DNA from: Helicobacter sp.
GTDB lineage: Bacteria; Campylobacterota; Campylobacteria; Campylobacterales; Helicobacteraceae
Direction: 5' to 3'
Length of the DNA stretch: 6,726 nt
NCBI GenBank assembly: GCA_029257755.1
Contig: JARIAP010000059.1
Location: forward strand, 1 to 6,726
Shown here: positions 1-5,943 of the stretch, one piece after another
How positions within the stretch are numbered: the first letter of the stretch is position 1
Layout: each line of letters begins with the position of its first letter
Notes under the pieces: generated by a model
Seen by the model: the letters and a program-made list of their open reading frames with translations, nothing else
Databases searched by the model: none
Told to the model about the DNA's origin: nothing
Position numbers and translations under genes: made by a program

Positions 1-713
1 TTATTATTAATCGAGGATTATATAAAGGAATTAAACTAAATCTAGAATCAAATTCAACTACAAGACCAACAAAAGCATTAGTAAAGAAATCTTTTTTTGA
101 TACAATGCAGAGTAAAATATATGGAAAAACATTTATCGAGTGCTTTGCAGGAAGTGGGCAAATGGGGTTTGAGGCTTTATCGGTTGGTGCTAAAGACATT
201 ATATTTTTTGAAAAAAATAACAATGCTTTCAAGAATTTAACTAATAATATAGATATATTTATAAATAAAAAAAATAAAATCGAAGTTTGTAATAATCAAA
301 ATTATACACACATTATGCAAGATCAATTAATTAAATCATATTGCAAAGATTTTTTTCAATCAAAAGACATTTTAGAATCTTATATATTAAATTCATGTGT
401 TAATTTATATAAAATTGATAATTATCATACAAAAAATGCTATAATACCATTTTCTCAATCGATACCTTTAGAATATAATGGTGGTATCATACTATATCTT
501 GACCCACCTTTTAATTGCAGAGATGGATTTAAAGATATTTATAATAAAATTTGCAGATTCATTGAATCTTTTGATGATTTATTTTTACAAAAGGTAGATA
601 TGATAGTAATTGAATGTATTAGTTCTGCCATTGTAAGTGAATCAATTGGTATATTTTATATAAATAAGGTAAGTAAATTTGGGAAAACAAGTTTAATTTA
701 TTTTAGCAAATAA
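1..713 (+). CDS. rsmD: 16S rRNA (guanine(966)-N(2))-methyltransferase RsmD, 5' partial
   Basis: SAM-dependent methyltransferase that modifies a guanine of 16S rRNA (m2G966 in E. coli) during small-subunit assembly in the cytoplasm. The reading frame is open from base 3, so the start lies outside the window and the ATG at 105 is internal. The upstream codons encode the family N-terminus, including TTRPTKALVKKSFFDTM (compare TRPT...VKEALF in RsmD). Motif I is FAGSGQMGFEAL (bases 144-179), with an acidic SAM-ribose position in FFEKN. The catalytic DPPF motif is at 501-512. About 97 residues separate FFE from DPPF, against roughly 50 in E. coli RsmD, so there is an extra Asn/Lys/Ile-rich segment of about 45 residues (roughly bases 260-475), including an A8 run at 267-274. 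The 236 visible residues already exceed the usual 180-200. The stop lies 10 nt before fliL, suggesting cotranscription. The order rsmD-fliL-acpS matches H. pylori HP0810-HP0809-HP0808. Confidence 0.88.
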   Translation, partial: IINRGLYKGIKLNLESNSTTRPTKALVKKSFFDTMQSKIYGKTFIECFAGSGQMGFEALSVGAKDIIFFEKNNNAFKNLTNNIDIFINKKNKIEVCNNQNYTHIMQDQLIKSYCKDFFQSKDILESYILNSCVNLYKIDNYHTKNAIIPFSQSIPLEYNGGIILYLDPPFNCRDGFKDIYNKICRFIESFDDLFLQKVDMIVIECISSAIVSESIGIFYINKVSKFGKTSLIYFSK

Positions 714-723
714 TGGAGTGAAA

Positions 724-1272
724 ATGGCAGAAGAAGAAGCTAAACCAGCAGAAGAAAAAAAAGGTAAAGGGCTAATTTTTATAATTATTGGAGTTGTAGT
801 TGCTGTTTTAATACTCATTGGAGTTGTAGTTTTTCTATTTATGGGTGGAGAAGATTCTCAAGAGCCTAAAAGTTCTACACCAACCCCACAAATTGCAAAC
901 TTAACACCAGAACAACAAGCATTATTGCAAAATGAAGCTTATAAGAATCCTGTTGCAATTATGCCACTAGAAAAAGAATTTATTGTGAATCTAAAGTCTC
1001 AAGATCCAGAAAACCTAAGTAGAGCAGGTTTTGCAAAATTTAGTGTTACATTCTTACTAGCAGATAAAAACACGGTAAAAGAAATTGAAGCAAAGATTGA
1101 TGTAGTTAGAAATGTAATAACAGATGCTACAAGTGCCTTTATGGCTACAGAGCTACAAAGTTCTCAAGGAAGAAGAAAACTTGTTAGTTCTATAGTTGCA
1201 AGTTTAAATTCTATTTTAACAGATGGAAAAATAGCATCGGTTGTATTTCCAAACTTTATAATACAACCATAA
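724..1272 (+). CDS. fliL: Flagellar basal body-associated protein FliL
   Basis: Inner-membrane flagellar protein that associates with the MotA/MotB stator around the basal body and supports motor torque. The product has 182 residues. A short acidic/basic cytoplasmic N-terminus (residues 1-16) is followed by one membrane segment (about 17-40, rich in Ile and Val), a Ser/Pro/Thr linker (about 49-65) and the periplasmic FliL domain (about 82-182). That domain includes LEKEFIVNL, GFAKFSVTFLLAD, the ELQSSQGRRKL helix and the terminal VVFPNFIIQP. I chose ATG 724 rather than the in-frame GTG at 718 because GGAG at 715-718 sits 5 nt before the ATG and the N-terminus MAEEE resembles other Helicobacter FliL proteins. 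It is followed by two further FliL-domain genes on the same strand. Length and architecture are normal. The identification is very secure. Confidence 0.94.
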   Translation: MAEEEAKPAEEKKGKGLIFIIIGVVVAVLILIGVVVFLFMGGEDSQEPKSSTPTPQIANLTPEQQALLQNEAYKNPVAIMPLEKEFIVNLKSQDPENLSRAGFAKFSVTFLLADKNTVKEIEAKIDVVRNVITDATSAFMATELQSSQGRRKLVSSIVASLNSILTDGKIASVVFPNFIIQP

Positions 1273-1311
1273 CACTAAATATTGCTTATAGTTTTTTTGC
1301 AAAGGAAATAT

Positions 1312-1737
1312 ATGAATATTTTAAATATATATAAATACATGTTTTTTTTATTATTTTTCTCTGTATTTATTACAATTCCAATATATGCAAAAAGCATAGA
1401 ATACACAATAAAAAAAGATTTTAAAACAAAACTAAAAGTAAGCGAAAAAAATGATAATAATGATATAATAGGTGGATATGCAAAATATAAAATTACTCTT
1501 TATATTGATTCACAAAAAAATATTGATTTCTTAATAAAAAAACAAGATGAAATTTCAAAAATTATAGAAAAATCTGTTGGTGATTATAATTATTTACAAC
1601 TTCAAAGTAATGGAGATAGAAGAATATTAGAATCCCAAATAACAAAAAGATTAAATGAAGAATTTAATAAATCAATAATAAAAGCAACTTTTTTTGCAAA
1701 AATGATTATAATCCCAGATATGAGCTATGAGCCATAG
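1312..1737 (+). CDS. Diverged periplasmic FliL-like protein (second paralogue)
   Basis: The product has 141 residues. Residues 1-26 form a signal peptide (hydrophobic stretch about 9-24, likely cleavage after IYA), and no other membrane segment is present, so it should be secreted to the periplasm rather than anchored like FliL. Residues 55-135 align without gaps to FliL residues 102-182, with 22 of 81 identical by my count. Matches include GYAKYKIT against GFAKFSVT, LQS..xRR.LES against LQSSQGRRKLVS, and the final II.P. The protein is very rich in Lys, Asn and Ile. The N-terminal strand before the domain (residues 30-44) is weakly conserved, and the usual VVFPN near the C-terminus is replaced by TFFAK. 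ATG 1312 is chosen because AAGGA (1302-1306) lies 5 nt upstream; an in-frame TTG at 1282 would spoil the signal peptide. It sits 39 nt after fliL and 18 nt before the third paralogue. The role is inferred to be flagellar; a neofunctionalised or decaying duplicate is the alternative. Confidence 0.72.
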   Translation: MNILNIYKYMFFLLFFSVFITIPIYAKSIEYTIKKDFKTKLKVSEKNDNNDIIGGYAKYKITLYIDSQKNIDFLIKKQDEISKIIEKSVGDYNYLQLQSNGDRRILESQITKRLNEEFNKSIIKATFFAKMIIIPDMSYEP

Positions 1738-1755
1738 ATATTTAAAGGAGAAATT

Positions 1756-2166
1756 ATGAAAAGAATACTTTTTACTTTATTGTTTGCATTTTCATTAATG
1801 TATGCTGAAGATGAAAGCCAATATTACTCAATTTTAAAAAATGCTAATAATTTTTTTCAAATTGAAAAAGAATTTATAGCAATGCTAAAACCATCAAACC
1901 CTGATGACTTAAGAACAGCGGGATATATAAAGTTTGATGCAACAATAATAGTTGCAGATAAATCCGCACTTAAAGAATTAGAAAGTAAGTTAGATATTGT
2001 AAGATCTATTGTAATAGATGTTGTAAGTGGATATTTGAAAACTGACTTACAAAGTAGACAAGGTAGAGAAAAATTTGCAACCGAACTAACTGCAAGTGTA
2101 AATGCTATATTAACAGATAGTAGCATAATAGGGTTTGTTTTTCCAAATATTGTAATACAACCATAA
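1756..2166 (+). CDS. Periplasmic FliL-like protein (third paralogue)
   Basis: The product has 136 residues: a signal peptide (1-17, cleavage after MYA), a short spacer, then a complete FliL domain (about 36-136). Residues 36-136 align without gaps to residues 82-182 of the first FliL, with 49 of 101 identical by hand count. Conserved blocks are EKEFI, ADK..KE, TDLQSRQGR.K, N.ILTD and VFPN..IQP. The cytoplasmic tail, transmembrane anchor and Ser/Pro linker are replaced by a cleavable signal, so the mature protein should be free in the periplasm. The start is firm: AAGGAG (1745-1750) lies 5 nt before ATG. The gene is between the diverged FliL-like gene and acpS, all on one strand. The inferred role is as a partner or modulator of FliL at the stator. 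The strong conservation of the domain argues that it is functional, not a remnant. Confidence 0.86.
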   Translation: MKRILFTLLFAFSLMYAEDESQYYSILKNANNFFQIEKEFIAMLKPSNPDDLRTAGYIKFDATIIVADKSALKELESKLDIVRSIVIDVVSGYLKTDLQSRQGREKFATELTASVNAILTDSSIIGFVFPNIVIQP

Positions 2167-2192
2167 TTTCATAAATATATAAGTATAATTTA

Positions 2193-2735
2193 GTGAATAT
2201 TGAAGTTGGTATAGATATTACATCTATTGAACGAATTAAAAAAATATTAGAAAAATTTGGTATAACTTTTTTATATAAATTTTTATTACCAAATGAAATA
2301 TTAATAGCATATAAACAACCTACAATAAACAATTCTCTACACAATAAAGAATCTAATTGTAAAAATAAAATCCCCACACATTTTCCTTTGAATACAAAAA
2401 AATGCTATTTTACAAAACAAAATAAAAAAACATATATACGAGAATATAAACAGCTTTTAAAAAATATTGAAGAAAATTTTTGTTTAAATGATTTTAATAA
2501 AAATACCATTGCTAGTTTTTGGGCTATAAAAGAAGCATGTTCTAAGGCTTTAGGAGTTGGCATTGGTAAATCATTGTCGTTTCATGATATTTGCATATTT
2601 AAAAATATAAATGGTAAGCCATTTGTAGCATTAAACAAGAAAAAATTTAAGTATTTTAAAGTAAAAAAAATTTCTATTAGTGTAACGCATGATTGCAATA
2701 TGGTTATAGCCACATGTGCAATCACCTTTAAATAA
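2193..2735 (+). CDS. acpS: Holo-[acyl-carrier-protein] synthase AcpS with internal insertion
   Basis: Transfers the 4'-phosphopantetheine arm from CoA to a serine of apo-ACP, activating the carrier for fatty-acid synthesis in the cytoplasm. The N-terminal motif GIDITSIERI carries the metal-binding Asp8. FWAIKEACSKALGVGIG (residues 109-125) holds the second metal ligand, Glu114. The C-terminal strand ISISVTHD....IATC matches the family end. The product is 180 residues, whereas AcpS is normally about 115-126. The excess lies between LLPNEILIAY (31-40) and SFWAIKEA, where about 55 extra residues rich in Asn and Lys, with three Cys (56, 71, 97), replace a short linker. The start is GTG at 2193, needed to keep the N-terminal motif; no clear Shine-Dalgarno precedes it, suggesting coupling to the upstream gene 26 nt away. 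The linkage with fliL and rsmD matches H. pylori. It converges on the next gene with a 1-nt gap. Confidence 0.9.
   Translation: MNIEVGIDITSIERIKKILEKFGITFLYKFLLPNEILIAYKQPTINNSLHNKESNCKNKIPTHFPLNTKKCYFTKQNKKTYIREYKQLLKNIEENFCLNDFNKNTIASFWAIKEACSKALGVGIGKSLSFHDICIFKNINGKPFVALNKKKFKYFKVKKISISVTHDCNMVIATCAITFK
2691..2723. terminator. Imperfect hairpin at the acpS/cjaA convergence
   Basis: GATTGCA (2691-2697) and TGCAATC (2717-2723) are perfect inverted arms. An inner TGG (2701-2703)/CCA (2710-2712) stem continues the hairpin with a bulge and a mismatch, closing on a 6-nt loop. It lies inside the 3' end of acpS and begins 13 nt past the stop of the minus-strand lipoprotein gene, so it may terminate that transcript. 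There is no immediate U-run on either side (the nearest is an A8/T8 run at 2663-2670), so it is not a classical intrinsic terminator. It may be coincidental. Confidence 0.3.
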
Positions 2736-2736
2736 T

Positions 2737-3612
2737 TTATTTATCAGTAAATATAACCATGTCAGGAGTTATTTCACTACCAAATTCATTAGATAAAGTT
2801 TTTTCATATGCCTCATTAAAGAAACCTTCTTTGTTTAATGTATCAATCTCATTATTTAACCAATCTAACAATTCTTTATTACCCTTTTTTACGGCAGGTG
2901 CTATAACATCTTGATCTCCTAATGATTGAATGCCAACTTTATATTCTGGTTTATCTTTAACCCATGCATAAAGCATTGTAGAATCATGTGATAAAGCATC
3001 TCCTTTTCCTTGTGAAAAAGCTTGAAAAGTTTCTGTATTTTGTTCAAATTTTAATAACTCAATATCACTTTTTTTGCTAAAATATATGTCTGCGGTTGTC
3101 CCCTTATTTACAATTAGTTTCTTACCTTTCAATTGATCTTCTGTTGTAATATCTCCATTTTTACTAACAACTCCAAGTGTAACTTTCATGTAAGGATTTG
3201 CAAAATCAACTTGTTTTTCCCTATCAGCAGTTTTTGTAAAATTTGCCATGATTATATCTACTTTATTTGCTTTAAGCATACTAATCCTAGCAGCTGCTTC
3301 AACAGGTATAAACTCTACCTTATTTTCATCTCCAAGCAAATCTTTTGCAAATCTTTTTGCTATATAAACATCAAATCCATTATAAACTCCACTCTCAAAA
3401 TACCCAAATGGTGGTTTATCGCTAAACACACCTATTCTTATTTTATCATTCTTTTTTATTTCATCTAAATAACTAATCTTATTATCTATATCTTCTTTTT
3501 TTGAATCTGCATTAGAATCACCACAAGCAATAAATGTAAATACAAAAATACTACTTAAAAAAGCCATAATAAAATATTTCAAAAAACCTTTATATGTATA
3601 TGTAGAAAACAT
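2737..3612 (-). CDS. cjaA: CjaA-like amino-acid (probably cysteine) ABC transporter substrate-binding lipoprotein
   Basis: Solute-binding component of a polar amino-acid ABC importer, tethered by lipid in the periplasm. The product has 291 residues. A hydrophobic signal ends in the lipobox FIAC, giving a lipidated Cys30. The family-3 binding fold follows: KIRIGVFSDKPPFGYF (about 57-72), NKVDIIMANFTKTADREKQVDFANPYM (117-142, with the ligand-carboxylate Arg131), NKGTTAD (169-175) and GDALSHDSTML (204-214). These segments are nearly identical to what I recall of Campylobacter CjaA, for which cysteine was found as ligand. The start at 3612 is set by a strong GGAGG (3618-3622) 5 nt upstream, in preference to an in-frame TTG at 3624. 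No permease or ATPase gene is adjacent, so the other transporter parts must lie elsewhere. It stands alone between a convergent acpS and a divergent sppA operon. Cysteine specificity is inferred from family resemblance. Confidence 0.9.
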   Translation of the reverse strand: MFSTYTYKGFLKYFIMAFLSSIFVFTFIACGDSNADSKKEDIDNKISYLDEIKKNDKIRIGVFSDKPPFGYFESGVYNGFDVYIAKRFAKDLLGDENKVEFIPVEAAARISMLKANKVDIIMANFTKTADREKQVDFANPYMKVTLGVVSKNGDITTEDQLKGKKLIVNKGTTADIYFSKKSDIELLKFEQNTETFQAFSQGKGDALSHDSTMLYAWVKDKPEYKVGIQSLGDQDVIAPAVKKGNKELLDWLNNEIDTLNKEGFFNEAYEKTLSNEFGSEITPDMVIFTDK

Positions 3613-3617
3613 AATAA

Positions 3618-3622
3618 CCTCC
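3618..3622 (-). promoter_or_regulatory. Strong ribosome binding site of the CjaA-like gene
   Basis: GGAGG on the minus strand, 5 nt before ATG 3612. It is the best Shine-Dalgarno in the window and decides the start against the upstream in-frame TTG at 3624, which overlaps the site's own neighbourhood. Confidence 0.85.
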
Positions 3623-3711
3623 AAAAAAAATAAAATAATAAATGTAAGTTTAACAAAAAAAATTTATTTTGTTTGTAATTTGAGTTATTTTAATACAAAA
3701 AATATTATTTT

Positions 3712-3717
3712 ATTATA
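3712..3717 (-). promoter_or_regulatory. Candidate sigma-70 -10 box for the CjaA-like gene
   Basis: TATAAT on the minus strand, about 95 nt upstream of ATG 3612. It implies a 5' leader of about 90 nt that is AT-rich and holds two A8/T8 runs (3623-3630 and 3655-3662). No convincing -35 is seen, which is usual for Campylobacterota promoters. In such AT-rich DNA a chance match is possible. Confidence 0.45.
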
Positions 3718-3755
3718 GAATCTAAATCCACTTAATATATTTATTTAAAATTAGA

Positions 3756-3761
3756 TATAAT
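3756..3761 (+). promoter_or_regulatory. Candidate sigma-70 -10 box for the sppA operon
   Basis: Perfect TATAAT 29 nt before ATG 3791, giving an expected start of transcription near 3768 and a leader of only about 20 nt that still includes the Shine-Dalgarno TAAGG (3780-3784). The TATAAT of the divergent gene lies about 39 bp away, so the two promoters stand back to back and share their upstream DNA. Confidence 0.6.
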
Positions 3762-3783
3762 CTTAAAAATATTTTAATTTAAG
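3762..3783. repeat. AT-rich inverted repeat over the sppA transcription start and ribosome binding site
   Basis: CTTAAA (3762-3767) and TTTAAG (3778-3783) are inverted arms, with the perfect palindrome AAAATATTTT (3766-3775) between them. It sits immediately after the candidate -10 and reaches the Shine-Dalgarno of sppA, a position suited to an operator or weak mRNA hairpin. In DNA this AT-rich such matches arise by chance, so this is only a candidate. Confidence 0.25.
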
Positions 3784-3790
3784 GTTGTAT

Positions 3791-4666
3791 ATGATTAATG
3801 TATGGAATTTCATAAAGCATATTTTAGATTTTATTAATAAGTACTTTAAAATTTTCGTATTATTTATAATTATAATACTTGTAATTATATTGTCAATAGA
3901 TACAGATATAGAAGAAAATCCTAATTTAGCTAAAATTTCACTTAATTTTCCAATATATGAAAGTGATAGTATAGCTCAACAAATAGAAGAGGTTCTAAAC
4001 AACAAAGATATTAAAGGTGTATTATTGCTTGTAGATTCTCCGGGGGGTGGAGTTGGTGCAAGCATTGAAATAGCTGACATGATAAAAGAACTTAGTGAAA
4101 AAATACCTGTAATAGCATATACACAATCATTAATGGCTAGTGGTGCATATTATGCTGGTATGTATGCAAATAGTATATATGCAAATAGAGGTGCATTGAT
4201 AGGCTCTATAGGTGTAATATTTAGCTCACCAAATATAGAGGAAGCAATGAAGTATATTGGTGTTAAAATGCAGGGTTTTAGTGCTGGTGAATACAAAGAA
4301 ATAGGAACTATCACGAGGACTTGGAACAAAAATGAAAAAGACTTTATAGAAAAATTAGTTATGGAACAATACAAAATGTTTTATAGTGATGTATTGTTGG
4401 CTAGAAAAGGAAAAATGAATACAAATGATCCAACAAAGTTTGCAGAAGGAAAAGTATTTAGTGCTAAAAGTGCATTAGAATTAGGATTAATAGATAAAAT
4501 TGGGAGCATGAATGATGCTATAGAGGAGCTAAAAAGGATTAGCCATGTTGATGAAGCTATATGGCTTAAAAAAGATAAAATTGATATGTTATTTGATAAA
4601 ATAATTGATAAATCAACATTAAAGTTACAATCATTAGTTACACCATCTATGAAAACACATATTTAA
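3791..4666 (+). CDS. sppA: Signal peptide peptidase SppA (protease IV, peptidase family S49)
   Basis: Membrane-bound serine protease that degrades signal peptides left in the membrane after protein export. The 291-residue product is the short (36K, single-domain) form. One N-terminal anchor (about 20-36) precedes the ClpP-like S49 domain. GVLLLVDSPGGGVGASIEIADMI (76-98) is the family SPGG block. SLMASGAYYAG (113-123) contains the nucleophile Ser117. GSIGVIF follows, and the general base is Lys169 in SAGEYKEIGT. The dyad is thus intact. VFSAKSALELGLIDKIGS (222-239) is the usual C-terminal block. ATG 3791 is chosen because TAAGG lies 6 nt before it; an in-frame TTG at 3785 overlaps that region. 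A G6 run falls in the SPGGG codons (4042-4047 approximately). It is the first gene of a probable operon with the sialidase-like and membrane-protein genes, 38 nt downstream. Confidence 0.94.
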   Translation: MINVWNFIKHILDFINKYFKIFVLFIIIILVIILSIDTDIEENPNLAKISLNFPIYESDSIAQQIEEVLNNKDIKGVLLLVDSPGGGVGASIEIADMIKELSEKIPVIAYTQSLMASGAYYAGMYANSIYANRGALIGSIGVIFSSPNIEEAMKYIGVKMQGFSAGEYKEIGTITRTWNKNEKDFIEKLVMEQYKMFYSDVLLARKGKMNTNDPTKFAEGKVFSAKSALELGLIDKIGSMNDAIEELKRISHVDEAIWLKKDKIDMLFDKIIDKSTLKLQSLVTPSMKTHI

Positions 4667-4704
4667 AGACTAAACAATAATCAATAACAATTGAGTTTTA
4701 TTTA

Positions 4705-5943
4705 ATGTGTAAAAAATATCTTTTATTTGCTTTTAGTTGTTGTTGCATCATTGTTATTTGCATAAGTATTATACAAAGAAAAGATACCTTAATAACTATC
4801 AAATCTAGTTTTATAATGCTAAATCAACAAAAACCCATACAAGAAGTAAATACGGATAATAATATTATAATACAATCTAATTTGATAAAAAATATAGAAA
4901 TTAGTGCCCATGCAAGTGCATTAGTTGCAAAAGATTCTACTCTTATGATGTTGTTTTATGCTGGAACACAAGAAGGTGCAAGAGATGTAAAGATATATCA
5001 AAGTTTTTTAGATTTAAATACAAATAAAGAATGGAAAAATACTAGAGTATTACTCACTACAAAACAATTATCAAAATTTAGCGGTAGATTCATAAAAAAA
5101 CTAGGAAATCCTATTGTATTTAAAGATAGCAACAACAAAGTGCATTTGTTTGTTGTGGGAGTTAGTCTTGGTGGGTGGGCTACTTCAAGAATATATCAAT
5201 TCTATTTTGATAATACATTAAAAAAAATCCATTATGTACGCGAGTTAAAATTAAGTCCATTTGCTAACTATTCTAATCTTGTTAGAACACATGCTTTAGC
5301 TCTAAATGATGGTGGATTTTATTTGCCAATTGCACATGAAATGTGGCATAAATTTCCACTTATTTTATATTTTGATTCTAAAAGCAATATGATTTTATCA
5401 AAAAAAATTAATAATTTAAAAGCACAATTACAACCAAGTATAGCACAAATCAATAATAAAGAATGTGTAGCTTTATTTAGAACAAACAATAGATACAATA
5501 CAAATACATATTTTCAAACATGTAATAATTATGGTAATGAATGGGGCAAGATAATCACTAGCAATATACATAATCATGATAGCTCTATAGTGCTTATTAA
5601 TATAGGAAATGAAGTAATACTAATACATAATGACGGAAAATATAATCCAATTTTTAAAGAAAAAAATATAAGGGCTGGAGATCGTCAAGCTATAAGTATA
5701 TATTGGTTAAAGGATAAACAACGAGGAATTTTTGAATATTTAACAACAATTGATATAAAAGAAAATGATAATAAAAAACAAAGCACAGAAGTAAGTTACC
5801 CATCAGTAGCAATAGATAATAACAATAATTTGCATATAGCATATACTTATGAAAGAAAAACAATTAAGCATGTTGTAATAAAAATTAGCTCCATATTGTC
5901 TTTAATAAAAACTAAAACAGGAAACAATAATGATAGAAACTAG
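4705..5943 (+). CDS. Membrane-anchored sialidase-like (BNR_2) beta-propeller protein
   Basis: The 412-residue product has one N-terminal hydrophobic segment (about 5-23, with Cys12-14 in a row), followed by a long extracytoplasmic domain resembling the proteins often annotated as exo-alpha-sialidase (BNR_2). Recognisable family blocks in order: SAHASALV (67-74), FYAGTQEGARDVKIY (84-98), LGNPIVF..SNNKVHLFVVGVSLGGWATSRI (133-163), LSPFANYSNLVRTHALALNDGGFYLPIAHE (183-212), LQPSIAQI (242-249), ALFRTNNR (256-263) and YPSVAIDNNNNLHIAYTYERKTIKHVV (365-391). The Asp boxes are degenerate: CNNYGNEW (273-280) has Asn for Asp and Glu for Thr. I cannot assign a catalytic triad, so sialidase activity is unproven and polysaccharide or glycan binding is equally possible. 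No lipobox is convincing, so a signal anchor is more likely. Its stop overlaps the next gene's start by 14 nt, indicating translational coupling. Confidence 0.8.
   Translation: MCKKYLLFAFSCCCIIVICISIIQRKDTLITIKSSFIMLNQQKPIQEVNTDNNIIIQSNLIKNIEISAHASALVAKDSTLMMLFYAGTQEGARDVKIYQSFLDLNTNKEWKNTRVLLTTKQLSKFSGRFIKKLGNPIVFKDSNNKVHLFVVGVSLGGWATSRIYQFYFDNTLKKIHYVRELKLSPFANYSNLVRTHALALNDGGFYLPIAHEMWHKFPLILYFDSKSNMILSKKINNLKAQLQPSIAQINNKECVALFRTNNRYNTNTYFQTCNNYGNEWGKIITSNIHNHDSSIVLINIGNEVILIHNDGKYNPIFKEKNIRAGDRQAISIYWLKDKQRGIFEYLTTIDIKENDNKKQSTEVSYPSVAIDNNNNLHIAYTYERKTIKHVVIKISSILSLIKTKTGNNNDRN

Noticed and set aside
105..107. ATG 105 as the start of rsmD
   Set aside because: The frame is open from base 3 and the upstream codons encode the conserved RsmD N-terminus (TTRPTKALVKKSFFDTM), so the ATG is internal.
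267..274. A8 run in rsmD (and A8 at 2663-2670 in acpS) as a phase-variation switch
   Set aside because: Runs of this length are expected in such AT-rich sequence, and both frames are intact; no second-state product is apparent.
718..720. GTG 718 as the fliL start
   Set aside because: It overlaps the GGAG Shine-Dalgarno that is correctly placed for ATG 724.
2184..2189. TATAAT just before acpS as a promoter
   Set aside because: Transcription would begin near 2196, after the GTG start at 2193, so it could not serve acpS; it is probably chance in AT-rich DNA.
1857..2377. Minus-strand open frames opposite the third FliL gene and acpS, and another opposite sppA (4150-4374)
   Set aside because: They are complementary shadows of well-supported plus-strand genes without ribosome binding sites or known motifs.
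3133..3468. Plus-strand open frame of 111 codons antisense to the CjaA-like gene
   Set aside because: It is the shadow of a firmly identified minus-strand gene, has no Shine-Dalgarno or recognisable motif and has an odd Cys/Phe-rich composition.
4041..4047. G6 run in sppA as a phase-variable contingency tract
   Set aside because: Phase-variable G tracts in this group are usually 8 or more; the run encodes the conserved SPGGG block and is explained by protein constraint.
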